NCBI RefSeq assembly: GCF_963666545.1
Contig: NZ_OY762899.1
Span: forward strand, 1-64,000
DNA length: 64,000 nt
Direction: 5' to 3'
From: an uncultured Bacteroides sp.
GTDB taxonomy: Bacteria > Bacteroidota > Bacteroidia > Bacteroidales > Bacteroidaceae
Shown piece after piece: positions 48,584-57,951 of the stretch. The position numbers and the translations under genes are program-made. The notes below the pieces were generated by a model. That model did no database searches. It had not been told where the DNA came from and saw only the letters and a list, made by a program, of their open reading frames with translations. The stretch's first letter is position 1. Each line of letters starts with the position of its first letter.

Positions 48584-49715
48584 CTTCTTTTTGAATAAAT
48601 GCAGTTAGAGTTCTAAATATTATTTTTATATCCAACCAGAAAGAAAACTTTTTCGCATAGTGTATGTCGAGTTGTTTCCTCTCTTCGGCCGATAACTTGC
48701 CTGATTCTCCTCTCTTCTCAACTTGCCACAATCCTGTAAGTCCTGCGGGAGCCATAAAACGGTCTATATACTCGTCACTGGTTAGCAGCTCAGCTTCATA
48801 AAGAGGTAAGGGGCGATTGCCTACAATAGACATATCACCTTTCAAAATATTAATGAGCTGAGGTAATTCATCTATGCTATATTTCCTTATGATATGTCCC
48901 ACTTTAGTAATCCGGGGATCATTTTCTAACTTCATGAAAGCATTCTTCTTCTCTATACTTTTTTGATTGATATAGTCATGCTCGGATATGACAAAATCAT
49001 CAGACACAAGTACGATCTCTTCTTCTAAGGCCGCTTTATCTTCTTCTCCAAAATCTTGTGACGTTTCTTCTACTTGATACTGATTAAGCGCATTCAAATC
49101 CTTTAAGCGTATATCGGCATTGGTATACATGGAGCGAAACTTCAAGAAATCGAAAATCTGATAATTACTACCAACTCGTTTTGATTTATAGATAATGCTT
49201 CCCTTACTCTCTAGTCTGATAGCAAGCGCAGTGAACACTAATAAGGGTGACAAGCATATCAGAGCAACGCAAGAGAAGAGAATATCAAAGATTCTTTTCC
49301 ACAGGGGTAATTTGAATGTTTGAATAGAAACGTTCTGTTCCCTTTTACCAGCACTCAGTTTTCTTCTATCTACATATTCACTCAAAAAACGAATAGACTC
49401 TTTATCGGCAAGAGAAGAAATGGTATTGCTTATTCCCGCTTTCAAATATTTTAGGGCCTCTTCTTTTTCAAGTGCTTCCGTGACAAGTACGATGTAAATT
49501 TTAGGGTATTTCTTTTTGAGATAGGTAATGTCTGCAAGATCTATTTGAAGTGTTCTTTGCTCATATAACAGTGATATTTCATCTCTCTCTTTGATGCTAT
49601 CAATCAACTTTGTAGCTTTGGTACATGAGGATGTTGCGCAGAATATGCCATCGGACATTCTAGAAAAATGCTCGATGGTCTTACTGTTTTCTCCAATATA
49701 TATAAGATATTGCAT
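48576..49715 (-). CDS. Pseudo-receiver fused to phosphoglycosyl transferase
   Basis: 379 residues. Residues 1-120 look like a receiver fold lacking its phospho-aspartate (LLYEQRT at strand 3). Residues 135-379 are a monotopic phosphoglycosyl transferase (WcaJ/PglC type): membrane re-entrant helix 143-166, KFRSMY (192-197), DPRITKVG, catalytic D282-E283 in DELPQLINILKGDMSIVGNRP. It starts polysaccharide synthesis on undecaprenyl phosphate. An acidic insert (about 200-262) separates KFRSM from DPRIT; the usual spacing is much shorter. A separate receiver protein is encoded 9 bp upstream. Confidence 0.88.
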   Translation of the reverse strand: MQYLIYIGENSKTIEHFSRMSDGIFCATSSCTKATKLIDSIKERDEISLLYEQRTLQIDLADITYLKKKYPKIYIVLVTEALEKEEALKYLKAGISNTISSLADKESIRFLSEYVDRRKLSAGKREQNVSIQTFKLPLWKRIFDILFSCVALICLSPLLVFTALAIRLESKGSIIYKSKRVGSNYQIFDFLKFRSMYTNADIRLKDLNALNQYQVEETSQDFGEEDKAALEEEIVLVSDDFVISEHDYINQKSIEKKNAFMKLENDPRITKVGHIIRKYSIDELPQLINILKGDMSIVGNRPLPLYEAELLTSDEYIDRFMAPAGLTGLWQVEKRGESGKLSAEERKQLDIHYAKKFSFWLDIKIIFRTLTAFIQKEDV

Positions 49716-49724
49716 GGATGAATT

Positions 49725-50090
49725 TTACTCGATTATTTTCTTGATACGTACTTTTAACTCAAGTGGGTTAAATGGCTTTAGAATATAGTCTGCCGCTCCC
49801 TCTTCCAATAATCTAATTCGTTCAGTAGTACTTTCTTCGCTAGACAACATGATGATTGGAATTGACTTGAATAACTCGTTTTTCTTCATGTAACTAAGGA
49901 ATTCGTCTCCTCTCATTTCAGGCATACGGATGTCTGAGATAATCAGATCAGGCATCTCTCCTTTTTGTAACGATTCGATTGCTTTGATAGGGTTCTCAAA
50001 ATAAGTGAAGTCATATTCTGCGCTGAGATAGATAGACACTACTTTTCCGATAGAGGCTTTATCGTCAATAAGTACAATTTTCTTCTTCAT
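49725..50090 (-). CDS. Single-domain response regulator
   Basis: 121 residues from the ATG at 50090 (MKKKIVLIDDKAS); the longer frame includes the promoter. A complete receiver: D9-D10, phospho-acceptor D53 (ISDIRMPEMRG), S/T in MLSSEES, K105 in YILKPFNPLE. No output domain. First gene of the polysaccharide transcript, just before the receiver-fused phosphoglycosyl transferase; it probably acts by protein contact. Promoter box TATCTTTG at 50154-50161 on the minus strand. Confidence 0.9.
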   Translation of the reverse strand: MKKKIVLIDDKASIGKVVSIYLSAEYDFTYFENPIKAIESLQKGEMPDLIISDIRMPEMRGDEFLSYMKKNELFKSIPIIMLSSEESTTERIRLLEEGAADYILKPFNPLELKVRIKKIIE

Positions 50091-50153
50091 AATAATATTA
50101 GAGATTTGATATTTTTCCTTTGATGGTTGCACTATGCTTGCTTTGTATACTCG

Positions 50154-50161
50154 CAAAGATA
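50154..50161 (-). promoter_or_regulatory. -7 box of the polysaccharide operon
   Basis: TATCTTTG on the minus strand, about 65 bp upstream of the response-regulator start. Confidence 0.55.
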
Positions 50162-50227
50162 TATAATCTTTTTAAAAATAAATGGATTGGTTTAGATATT
50201 TGTTTAAAATGTGACTGTTATATACAT

Positions 50228-50257
50228 AAAAAAAACGGGAAGCACTTTTCCCGTTTT
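50228..50257 (-). terminator. Terminator of the LruC-domain gene
   Basis: 10-bp stem AAAACGGGAA (50232-50241) with 50248-50257, followed by a U-run on the minus strand (A-tract 50228-50235). Confidence 0.9.
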
Positions 50258-50282
50258 CTTTAGTGGACTATTTTATTAACTG

Positions 50283-52604
50283 TTATTGCTTTGAATATAC
50301 TTTATCGTTGTTATAAGATTTATACCAGTCTTTATTATTGAGCCTGTTTGATGCCCAGTTTTTAAAAGTAGGATATGCCTCTACTATACTCACTTTTTCT
50401 CTAGAATATTTAAATTCAGGGATGCGAATTGCCCATGTATAGTTACCTGCTACATCTAAATTTTTCTGGTGTATTGTTCCATTGGCCGTTGCCTTAAAAT
50501 TTTTAAACTCATATAAATGAATTTCTGTTCTTGATCCTAATTTGCCATAAGCAATGAAAAAATCCAGATTATTCATTGTGATACTTGGGGTAGCTTTTGT
50601 CTGATCGTTTAATTCTATAATAACTTCAAGAGTATAAAGCTTGCTAGTTTTTTCTTGTCCGGTATTCAACAATTTTCTTTCATCATAACCATAGACTTTA
50701 TGTGCGTCTCCGAATAATGGAATGACCACCTCGGTGCCGTTGCTTTCTATAGTTGCATCTTCAAATATAGAGGAACTTGTTAGGGTACTTCTAAAGAAAT
50801 TATTATCTCCTCCAAATGTAATTGATTTTATAGCACTTTTATCTATGCCCGCAAGTCTCAATGCAGATCCAAGTTGTTTACTAGCTCCAATTGCACTAAG
50901 GGTTATATTATATTGTATCTTTTTTATGTTATTGGTTGTTTTCTCTCTATCATATTCAGTAGATACATCTAATACAATATCATTGAAATCATAATCACCT
51001 GCTGATGGGTAGTTGTCTTCAAATGCATACGAATACTTCATTGGATTAATGTTCACATCATCGGCTCCCTCTGGAGTATAACCGGTACCAGTACACTCTC
51101 CTGCGGGTAATGTGAAGTTTGCTTTACCTACATTGCAATAACTAGCACCATTTGCTAGTGCGTTAACTAACCAATCAAATGCTGTCCAGTCGTAGTAGTG
51201 AATAGATCCGCTAGATACTTGATTTGAAACTTCACAAATCACATTATTATTTACTGAAACATTGCTATATTTTGTATTATTGCCTAATTTGCTTCCATCA
51301 AATTTTAATAAAGCATAGCCGGATGTTGGTCCTGTAATTACTCTATTGAGATCTATATTTCCTACACATGTCATCATTGAATTTTCCTGCATAGTTATAG
51401 TAAGGCCTCCACTTCCATCATTAGAGAAACTTCCGCATTTAATAGCAGAGCTACTTCCCATGAGCAAATGTCTACAAGTCATATTTCCGCTTGTTTCAAT
51501 GTAGCAGGCATTTTTTATATCGGTATTATTGTTCCCAAATAATGTATTTGCAGTTATATGTCCACGGTTAACAAGTACTGCATTGGTACTTGAAGCATTA
51601 TACTCGTTTAGAGTAAGTGTTCCTACGTTGTAGAAGATCCCGTCACAGTCCACATCAAATGTGTTAATGTTGACATCACCACCATTATAGTTTGTTTTTT
51701 GATTGGAGCCGTTTGCGATATTAATAGTATGATTACCGGATATTTTTCCACCGGGTAATACAGTAATGTATGCTCCATTTGTCAGCATAAGGTCGTGAGA
51801 GAGTATTAATTCTCCACCATTTGCAATGATAATCTCTCCGCTGTTTATATTATAGCCACTGTTGATGGTGAGCTTAGCCGTTACTATGACCTTGATTTTT
51901 GTACTAGTCGAAGTGATACTAAAGCTTTGAGAGAAATTTTTAGTTATCTTGAAATAACGTTCTTGAGTGTTGTCAATACTGAATATGGGATATGTATTAT
52001 AATCTCCTCCCCAATTACCAGCAGACAAATCCCATCCGTCTTTTATTTCAGTGGCGTTTGCATTGTTTAGCATTGCAGAGACATTACTTGTCGTATATGG
52101 AGTAACAATCGTAGGAATCTCATCAGAAGCAGCTCTGGTGGCAGCTCGACTTCTAGTGATAGGGCTACCAAAAGAAGCCTTTACAGCACCGTTCTCAATA
52201 CTGTCAGTGGTTACCATATATCTACCATTTGCATCAACACGCGCTATAAATACCCTAGTTAATGCACTGGGATAATCCATTGTTGTTTTGAAAGGTGTCT
52301 CATTATTTGCAATACCTGAAGCTAGCAACTTGGCATTGTTTGCTGAACTTAGTGGATTAGCATCAAAAACTTGTATTTGATAGTCAACTCCATAATCTTG
52401 GTTTACAGCAACATTTACACTCGCTGTTGTTGTTGTTTTCCAATCCATATCTGGATCTACATTTTTTACAGGGAAGGATTCATCGTATAGTTTCTTAGTG
52501 TATTCGGCATCAAAGACATCTTTTTCAGAGTCAATGCAGCTAATAAATGCTGTAGATTGTGCCAATAACACGATGGCAATTGCTTGTTTTGCGGTAATTT
52601 TCAT
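50283..52604 (-). CDS. LruC domain-containing surface lipoprotein
   Basis: 773 residues. N-terminal hydrophobic segment ending in a lipobox-like AFISC. A repetitive Asn/Ser/Thr/Gly-rich beta region in the middle (about 200-480, runs such as ISGNHTINIANGSNQK) suggests a beta-helix. The LruC domain (about 505-770) is marked by YAFEDNYPSAGDYDFNDIV. Such proteins are large secreted or outer-membrane proteins of Bacteroides with unknown function. It sits next to the polysaccharide block but has its own terminator and -7 box (TAATTTTG, 52670-52677, minus strand). Confidence 0.85.
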   Translation of the reverse strand: MKITAKQAIAIVLLAQSTAFISCIDSEKDVFDAEYTKKLYDESFPVKNVDPDMDWKTTTTASVNVAVNQDYGVDYQIQVFDANPLSSANNAKLLASGIANNETPFKTTMDYPSALTRVFIARVDANGRYMVTTDSIENGAVKASFGSPITRSRAATRAASDEIPTIVTPYTTSNVSAMLNNANATEIKDGWDLSAGNWGGDYNTYPIFSIDNTQERYFKITKNFSQSFSITSTSTKIKVIVTAKLTINSGYNINSGEIIIANGGELILSHDLMLTNGAYITVLPGGKISGNHTINIANGSNQKTNYNGGDVNINTFDVDCDGIFYNVGTLTLNEYNASSTNAVLVNRGHITANTLFGNNNTDIKNACYIETSGNMTCRHLLMGSSSAIKCGSFSNDGSGGLTITMQENSMMTCVGNIDLNRVITGPTSGYALLKFDGSKLGNNTKYSNVSVNNNVICEVSNQVSSGSIHYYDWTAFDWLVNALANGASYCNVGKANFTLPAGECTGTGYTPEGADDVNINPMKYSYAFEDNYPSAGDYDFNDIVLDVSTEYDREKTTNNIKKIQYNITLSAIGASKQLGSALRLAGIDKSAIKSITFGGDNNFFRSTLTSSSIFEDATIESNGTEVVIPLFGDAHKVYGYDERKLLNTGQEKTSKLYTLEVIIELNDQTKATPSITMNNLDFFIAYGKLGSRTEIHLYEFKNFKATANGTIHQKNLDVAGNYTWAIRIPEFKYSREKVSIVEAYPTFKNWASNRLNNKDWYKSYNNDKVYSKQ

Positions 52605-52908
52605 ATCAATTCACTCTAAATGTTTAGTTATTAAGACTTTAATAATCTTGTTCTTTTATGAGTATGCGACAAAATTACGACAAATCTTTAATTGAATGAT
52701 GAAAAATATAGTATATTGTTGATCCGGTTAACTTCTTTTATGTTTTTGATGGATAGATATGACAACTTTGAAAGGGAATGCAATAAACAGCTATGATCTT
52801 TATAATGCATATTATATCCTGTCTTTCTTTATCCATAGCTTGTAAAAGTTGTAAAATCTATCTGCTATTCTCATGAAGATCTGCTTTGCACAGGCATTGA
52901 AAATATGA
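52605..52908. other. 304-bp gap between asparaginase and LruC genes
   Basis: Contains the probable LruC promoter box (52670-52677, followed on the minus strand by TCGCATA). Nothing else identifiable; the 3' side of the asparaginase gene shows no clear terminator. Confidence 0.5.
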
Positions 52909-53961
52909 TTAATGTTTTATTTTACTTATTTCTCCGGAAATAGATGAAATCATTTTGTACCTTACTTCTTGATTACTTAATTCATGTCCTAAAAGGAACA
53001 TTAGCTTGGTCACGGCAGACTCGGGAGTACTATCATATCCACTGATGACACCAGCTTGAAGTAGTTGAATACCTGTTTCATATCGCTCCATCTCTACAGC
53101 TCCTGATGAACATTGGGTGATATTGACTATAATGATGCCTCGATCGTTCGCTTCTTTTAATTCACGAATGAACCATTCTTTCTGCGGAGCATTGCCCGAT
53201 CCAAAAGTTTTTAATACTACTGCTCTGAGGCCGGGCACATGTAGTAAGGCGGAGACAATACTTTCTTGTATTCCCGGAAATAGTGTTAGTATCACTACAT
53301 TGGTATCGAATAAGAAATGGGGTTTTAGTGGTTTTGTTGTATCCGGTTTGCGGATTAAATTAGGTTCATATTTAATATGTATGCCCACGCGTGCTAGTGG
53401 AGGGTAGTTGTATGAACGAAAGGCATTAAAATTTTCAGCGTTAATTTTGGTCGTCCGATTTCCTCTCATTAAGTGGTTTTCGAAAAAAATACATACTTCC
53501 GGTACTATAGGAGTGTCATCGGGGTTTTTAGCCGCAGCGATTTCTATTGAGGTAATTAAATTTTCTTTTCCATCTGTGCGGAGTGTTCCAATAGGTAGTT
53601 GTGAGCCTGTGAGTATGACTGGCTTATTTAAGTTTTCAAGCATAAAACTCAAGGCAGATGCGGTATAGGCCATCGTATCTGTACCATGTAAAATGACGAA
53701 TCCATCAAAATAGTCGTAATTATAATTAATGATCTTCACCAACTTTGCCCAAAAAGACGGTTCCATATCAGAGGAATCAATCGGTGGATCAAATTGATAG
53801 GAGGCTATTCGATAATTAAACTTTTTGAGTTCCGGCACATGCTTTAGTAAGTGATCGAAGTTGAAACTTTCCAAAGCACCGGTCTCCGAATTTTCGATCA
53901 TTCCAATTGTTCCACCGGTGTAGATTAATAAAACGGAAGGGTATTTAGTAATCATATACAT
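52909..53961 (-). CDS. ansA: Type I L-asparaginase
   Basis: 350 residues, no signal peptide, so cytoplasmic. First catalytic Thr in LIYTGGTIGM, second in ILHGTDTMAYTA, plus LTGSQLPIGTLRTDGKEN. Hydrolyses asparagine to aspartate and ammonia. Start either 53961 or 53955. Minus-strand -7 box TATCTTTG at 53985-53992. Confidence 0.95.
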   Translation of the reverse strand: MYMITKYPSVLLIYTGGTIGMIENSETGALESFNFDHLLKHVPELKKFNYRIASYQFDPPIDSSDMEPSFWAKLVKIINYNYDYFDGFVILHGTDTMAYTASALSFMLENLNKPVILTGSQLPIGTLRTDGKENLITSIEIAAAKNPDDTPIVPEVCIFFENHLMRGNRTTKINAENFNAFRSYNYPPLARVGIHIKYEPNLIRKPDTTKPLKPHFLFDTNVVILTLFPGIQESIVSALLHVPGLRAVVLKTFGSGNAPQKEWFIRELKEANDRGIIIVNITQCSSGAVEMERYETGIQLLQAGVISGYDSTPESAVTKLMFLLGHELSNQEVRYKMISSISGEISKIKH

Positions 53962-54066
53962 GGTTGTTTCTGTTAATTTGAATGCAAAGATAGAATTTTA
54001 TACTTTATTTAGGAACACTTGAGGGGTGATAACTTGTGAAATATTGCTTTTTGAGTAGCTTTTTAA

Positions 54067-54111
54067 TAAAAAAGGCGTAGATTACTATTAATTATATAAT
54101 AATCTGCGCCT
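54067..54111 (-). terminator. trp operon terminator
   Basis: 12-bp stem AGGCGTAGATTA (54073-54084) with 54100-54111 (one G-U), then U-run on the minus strand. Confidence 0.85.
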
Positions 54112-54146
54112 ATAAGTGTTAATCGATGTTCTAGTAAAACTGCTTT

Positions 54147-54920
54147 TTAGTCCTTAAGTCCTTGAACTAACTTTACAATAGCTTTTTCAGGATCTTTTTC
54201 TTCATCTAATAGAGTGATAAATCGACTACCGATGATGGCGCCTGTGGCAAATTCACATGCTGCTCTGAATGTTGTCTTGTTGCTAATGCCAAAGCCGACC
54301 ATGCGAGGATTACGTAGTTTCATATCTTCAATTCTTTTGAAGTATGCACGCTTTTGAGTATCAAAGTCTTGCTGGGCTCCTGTAGTAGATGCCGATGACA
54401 CCATATAGATGAATCCGTCAGTATGATCATCTATTTCGCGTACTCGTTCATCACTTGTCTCAGGAGTAATGAGCATAATTATGCGCAAGCTATAACGTTC
54501 TGCTATCAGGCGATAGCGTTCGTGGTAATCTTTGAAAGGAAGATCAGGAATAATCATACCATCGACGCCGCATTCCACACATTTGCGACAAAAGCTTTCA
54601 AAACCAAATTGTAGAATAGGATTCAAATAACCCATCAATATTAATGGAATTTTCACGGTACGGCGGATGTTGCGTAACTGTTCAAAAAGAACTTTGAGAG
54701 ACATTCCGTTTTGCAACGCTTGGGTGGCAGCATTTTGTATCACTACGCCGTCGGCCATAGGGTCGCTGAATGGTATACCTATCTCTATCATGTTTACTCC
54801 GTTTGCCTCTAATGTGCGAATAACGTCCACAGTTCCTTCAAGCGTAGGATGTCCTGCGCAAAAATAGATAGATAGAAGATCTTTTTTATTACTGTTGAAT
54901 AAATGATTAATTCTGTTCAT
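54147..54920 (-). CDS. trpA: Tryptophan synthase alpha chain
   Basis: 257 residues, TIM barrel. Catalytic glutamate and aspartate regions EIGIPFSDPMADGVVIQ and DGMIIPDLPFKDY; VSSASTTGAQ and GFGISNKTT phosphate loop. Converts indole-glycerol phosphate to indole. Last gene of the operon; trpB is the first, an unusual separation of the two subunit genes that is found in Bacteroides. Confidence 0.97.
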   Translation of the reverse strand: MNRINHLFNSNKKDLLSIYFCAGHPTLEGTVDVIRTLEANGVNMIEIGIPFSDPMADGVVIQNAATQALQNGMSLKVLFEQLRNIRRTVKIPLILMGYLNPILQFGFESFCRKCVECGVDGMIIPDLPFKDYHERYRLIAERYSLRIIMLITPETSDERVREIDDHTDGFIYMVSSASTTGAQQDFDTQKRAYFKRIEDMKLRNPRMVGFGISNKTTFRAACEFATGAIIGSRFITLLDEEKDPEKAIVKLVQGLKD

Positions 54921-54948
54921 TGTTTCTTATTTTAAAATTTTTCTTGTT

Positions 54949-55563
54949 TTAAATTTGCTTTAGAAAGCTTTCTATCCTCTTCACATCTTTCTTGCCGGGG
55001 GCTAATTCAAAGCGACTATTAAGGTCGAATCCTATTAGCTTGGGGTGTGAGAATTCTTTTAGGGCTTTGATGCTATAAAAGTTGATGCCACCACTTAGTA
55101 AGAATAAAGTCTTTCCGGTATATGCTTCAAGCAGGCTCCAATCAAATTGATTGCCCGATCCTCCATGTTGTTGAGATTTGGTATCAAAAAGATAATAATC
55201 ACAGCAACCTTCATACGCTTTAGTTGCTAGTACATCTTTTGCATGGCTTATTGAGAATGCTTTAACGAGGCGCAAATCGGCCTGTTGTAACGAACGACAA
55301 TAACTTGGTGATTCTTCTCCGTGCAACTGTATGTAGTCCAATCCAAAACGGTCGGCCATGATTTGTATCATTTCTTTGGTTTCATTGACGAAGACGCCTA
55401 CTCGCTTAGCTTTGGTTGGCATATACTCAGGCATTTCGAAGACATAACGAGGTGATTTATGATAGAAAATAAATCCGATCATGTCGACTCCCAGCTGTTC
55501 TACTTCTCGAATATTTTGAGCCTCGCGCATACCGCATACTTTTATCAATTTACCGTTTATCAT
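54949..55563 (-). CDS. trpF: Phosphoribosylanthranilate isomerase
   Basis: 204 residues. Catalytic cysteine in LIKVCGMREAQNI and aspartate in GFDLNSRFE; LSGGIN phosphate loop. Overlaps trpC by 4 bp (ATGA), so translation is coupled. Separate from trpC, unlike the fused form of enteric bacteria. Confidence 0.97.
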   Translation of the reverse strand: MINGKLIKVCGMREAQNIREVEQLGVDMIGFIFYHKSPRYVFEMPEYMPTKAKRVGVFVNETKEMIQIMADRFGLDYIQLHGEESPSYCRSLQQADLRLVKAFSISHAKDVLATKAYEGCCDYYLFDTKSQQHGGSGNQFDWSLLEAYTGKTLFLLSGGINFYSIKALKEFSHPKLIGFDLNSRFELAPGKKDVKRIESFLKQI

Positions 55564-56363
55564 CTCGAATATTCTTTTTGCACGTTAAGCTGATTAATGA
55601 ATGTTTGTAACGCTTCTCCCGGATTGTCTGCTTTCATAAAGGTTTCGCCTATAAGAAATCCTTTAAATCCACTTTTCTGAAGTCTTTTTACTGTTTCGGG
55701 ATTGGATATTCCACTCTCGGATACCAAAATTGCTTCTTTAGGAAGTTGCTCTGCCAAGCGGAAGGAATTTTCAACATCAGTAAAGAAAGTACCCAAGTTC
55801 CGGTTATTAATGCCTATTACGTCTATATTTCTGCTAAGGTACGACAATTCTTCGATATTATGTATTTCCAACAGTGTTTCTAGTCCTAACTCGTGTGCTT
55901 TTTCGGCCAAAGCATGGCAAACTTCTTTTTCGAGTGCTGCGGCTATTAGCAAGATGGCATCGGCTCCAACGATTTTGGCTTGATAGAGTTGATATTCATC
56001 GATGATAAAGTCTTTACGCAGTATCGGAATATTTACCAGTGGACGTGCAGTCTTGATATCTTTCAAGCTGCCACCGAAGAATTTTTCATCTGTAAGGATG
56101 GAGAGGGCTGCTGCTCCACCTGATTCATAAGCCGGAACTATTTCTTCTATTGAAGCATTTTGTTTGATCCATCCTTTGGATGGTGAACGACGCTTGAACT
56201 CGGAGATGATTCCGGAAGATGAGCCAATCAAAGCTTTACTTAAAGAGTATTGAGTTTGAAAACTGTCGAAGCTATCCTGCAACTGTTCAATAGAAATAGT
56301 TCGTTTCTGTACATCAACCTCAAAGCGTTTATTGGCAATAATTTCAGATAGTATATCTCTCAT
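55560..56363 (-). CDS. trpC: Indole-3-glycerol phosphate synthase
   Basis: 267 residues. Family motifs GIISEFKRRSPSKGWI (catalytic E and K), ILRKDFIIDEYQ, GINNRNLGTF, SESGI. Follows trpD by 4 bp and overlaps trpF. Confidence 0.97.
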   Translation of the reverse strand: MRDILSEIIANKRFEVDVQKRTISIEQLQDSFDSFQTQYSLSKALIGSSSGIISEFKRRSPSKGWIKQNASIEEIVPAYESGGAAALSILTDEKFFGGSLKDIKTARPLVNIPILRKDFIIDEYQLYQAKIVGADAILLIAAALEKEVCHALAEKAHELGLETLLEIHNIEELSYLSRNIDVIGINNRNLGTFFTDVENSFRLAEQLPKEAILVSESGISNPETVKRLQKSGFKGFLIGETFMKADNPGEALQTFINQLNVQKEYSR

Positions 56364-56367
56364 TTCA

Positions 56368-57363
56368 TTAACTGTTTAGTTCAATGTATGTTTTCAATGT
56401 TTTAAGTGCTTTTCCGCTTTCCAAAGATTCTCTGCTTATGTCCATGCATTCGAATATCGTTTTCTCTGGATGTATAACATTTATTGCAAAAGCTGAATTG
56501 ACGATTACTACATCTCTTTGTGCTTCAGTTGCTCTGTTATTCATCACATTATCGAATATTTTGGTTGCATCTTCAGCTGTATTTCCTCCGTCAAGATCAC
56601 TTTCCTTATAGCGCGTTAGGCCTAGGGATTCGGGTGTGTATATTTTCTCGTTTCCATTGGTTGCTACCTTGAATTCTGAAGTCAGCGATATTTCATCATA
56701 CCCGTCTAGACTGTGGACAACAGCAAATTTTGTAGCGCTTTCCTGATAAGTGTAGTTGTATAGGCGAAGTAGTGGCAGATTATATACGCCAAGTAGTTGA
56801 TATTTAGGAAGCGCCGGATTGACCAATGGGCCTAGCATATTAAAGAATGTACGTACAGCAAGTGCCTTTCTAACCGGAGCCACTGCTTTCATGGCTGGAT
56901 TGAACAATGGTGCGTGCAGATAAGCAATATTACATTTCTCCATGCTACGGCGTAGTTTGTCATTATCGTTGGTAAACTTAATGCCGTGTTGTTCCATTAC
57001 ATTGCTTGCACCGCTCACGGAGGTAGCACCATAGTTGCCATGCTTCACCACCGGAAATCCTGCACCGGCTACAGTGAAACAAGAAGCAGTGGAAATATTA
57101 AACGTGTTTTTGCCGTCACCACCGGTGCCAACAATGTCAATTGGAGCAAACTCGTCTAAATTCACAGGAAGACGCATCTCCAGAAGCGCATCACGAAAGC
57201 CACAGAGTTCTTCTACGGTGATGTTGCGCATAAGGAAAACGGTAATGAGTGACGCTACTTGTGCTTCAGTATATTTTCCTTGTGCAATGTTTTGCAATAT
57301 TTCTCTGGCTTCATCTCTTCCCAAGCATTGGTGTTCAAAGAGTTTGTATAATATCTGTTTCAT
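56368..57363 (-). CDS. trpD: Anthranilate phosphoribosyltransferase
   Basis: 331 residues. PRPP-binding DIVGTGGDGKNTFNIST and KHGNYGATSVSGASNVMEQHG are complete. Unfused to TrpG, which precedes it by 4 bp. Confidence 0.97.
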   Translation of the reverse strand: MKQILYKLFEHQCLGRDEAREILQNIAQGKYTEAQVASLITVFLMRNITVEELCGFRDALLEMRLPVNLDEFAPIDIVGTGGDGKNTFNISTASCFTVAGAGFPVVKHGNYGATSVSGASNVMEQHGIKFTNDNDKLRRSMEKCNIAYLHAPLFNPAMKAVAPVRKALAVRTFFNMLGPLVNPALPKYQLLGVYNLPLLRLYNYTYQESATKFAVVHSLDGYDEISLTSEFKVATNGNEKIYTPESLGLTRYKESDLDGGNTAEDATKIFDNVMNNRATEAQRDVVIVNSAFAINVIHPEKTIFECMDISRESLESGKALKTLKTYIELNS

Positions 57364-57367
57364 CGAT

Positions 57368-57934
57368 TTATAGGCTTAAGAAGTTTCTGATAATTGTTTT
57401 TCCTTGTGGAGTCAGCACTGATTCGGGATGAAATTGGATGCCATATACTTTGTAATCTTTATGGCGTAATGCCATAATCTCTCCCTCACTACTTTCAGCT
57501 GTTACTTCCAGACAACTTGGAAAATCTTTTCGACTGACAATCCAAGAATGATAGCGGCCTACCAGAATTTCGTTCTTGAGGTCGTTGAAGAGTACATCTT
57601 CTTTTAGTATTTGTACGGGTGTTTGTACGCCGTGATGTACCTCTTTCAGATTCTCTAGTGTGCCTCCAAAAGCTTGTCCTATAGCTTGATGCCCAAGACA
57701 AACGCCCAGTATTGCTTTAGTAGGTGCGTAGCGTTTGATGATGGGGAGGAGCAATCCTGCTTCTTCGGGAATGCCCGGACCTGGCGAAAGAATAATTTTA
57801 TCAAACCGTTCAACCTCGTCGAGCGCTATCTGGTCGTTACGTATAACTTCAACATCGGTTGCTCCTAATTCCTTTACTGCATGAAGCAGATTATAGGTGA
57901 AAGAATCATAGTTATCCAAGAGTAATATTTTCAT
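57368..57934 (-). CDS. trpG: Anthranilate synthase glutamine amidotransferase subunit
   Basis: 188 residues, class I amidotransferase: NYDSFTYNLLHAVKELG, LSPGPGIPEEAG, nucleophile Cys in GVCLGHQAIGQAFGG, His/Glu in GIQFHPESVLTPQG. Supplies ammonia to TrpE. 17 bp after trpE. Confidence 0.97.
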   Translation of the reverse strand: MKILLLDNYDSFTYNLLHAVKELGATDVEVIRNDQIALDEVERFDKIILSPGPGIPEEAGLLLPIIKRYAPTKAILGVCLGHQAIGQAFGGTLENLKEVHHGVQTPVQILKEDVLFNDLKNEILVGRYHSWIVSRKDFPSCLEVTAESSEGEIMALRHKDYKVYGIQFHPESVLTPQGKTIIRNFLSL

Positions 57935-57951
57935 TTTCTCAATTATTAAAG

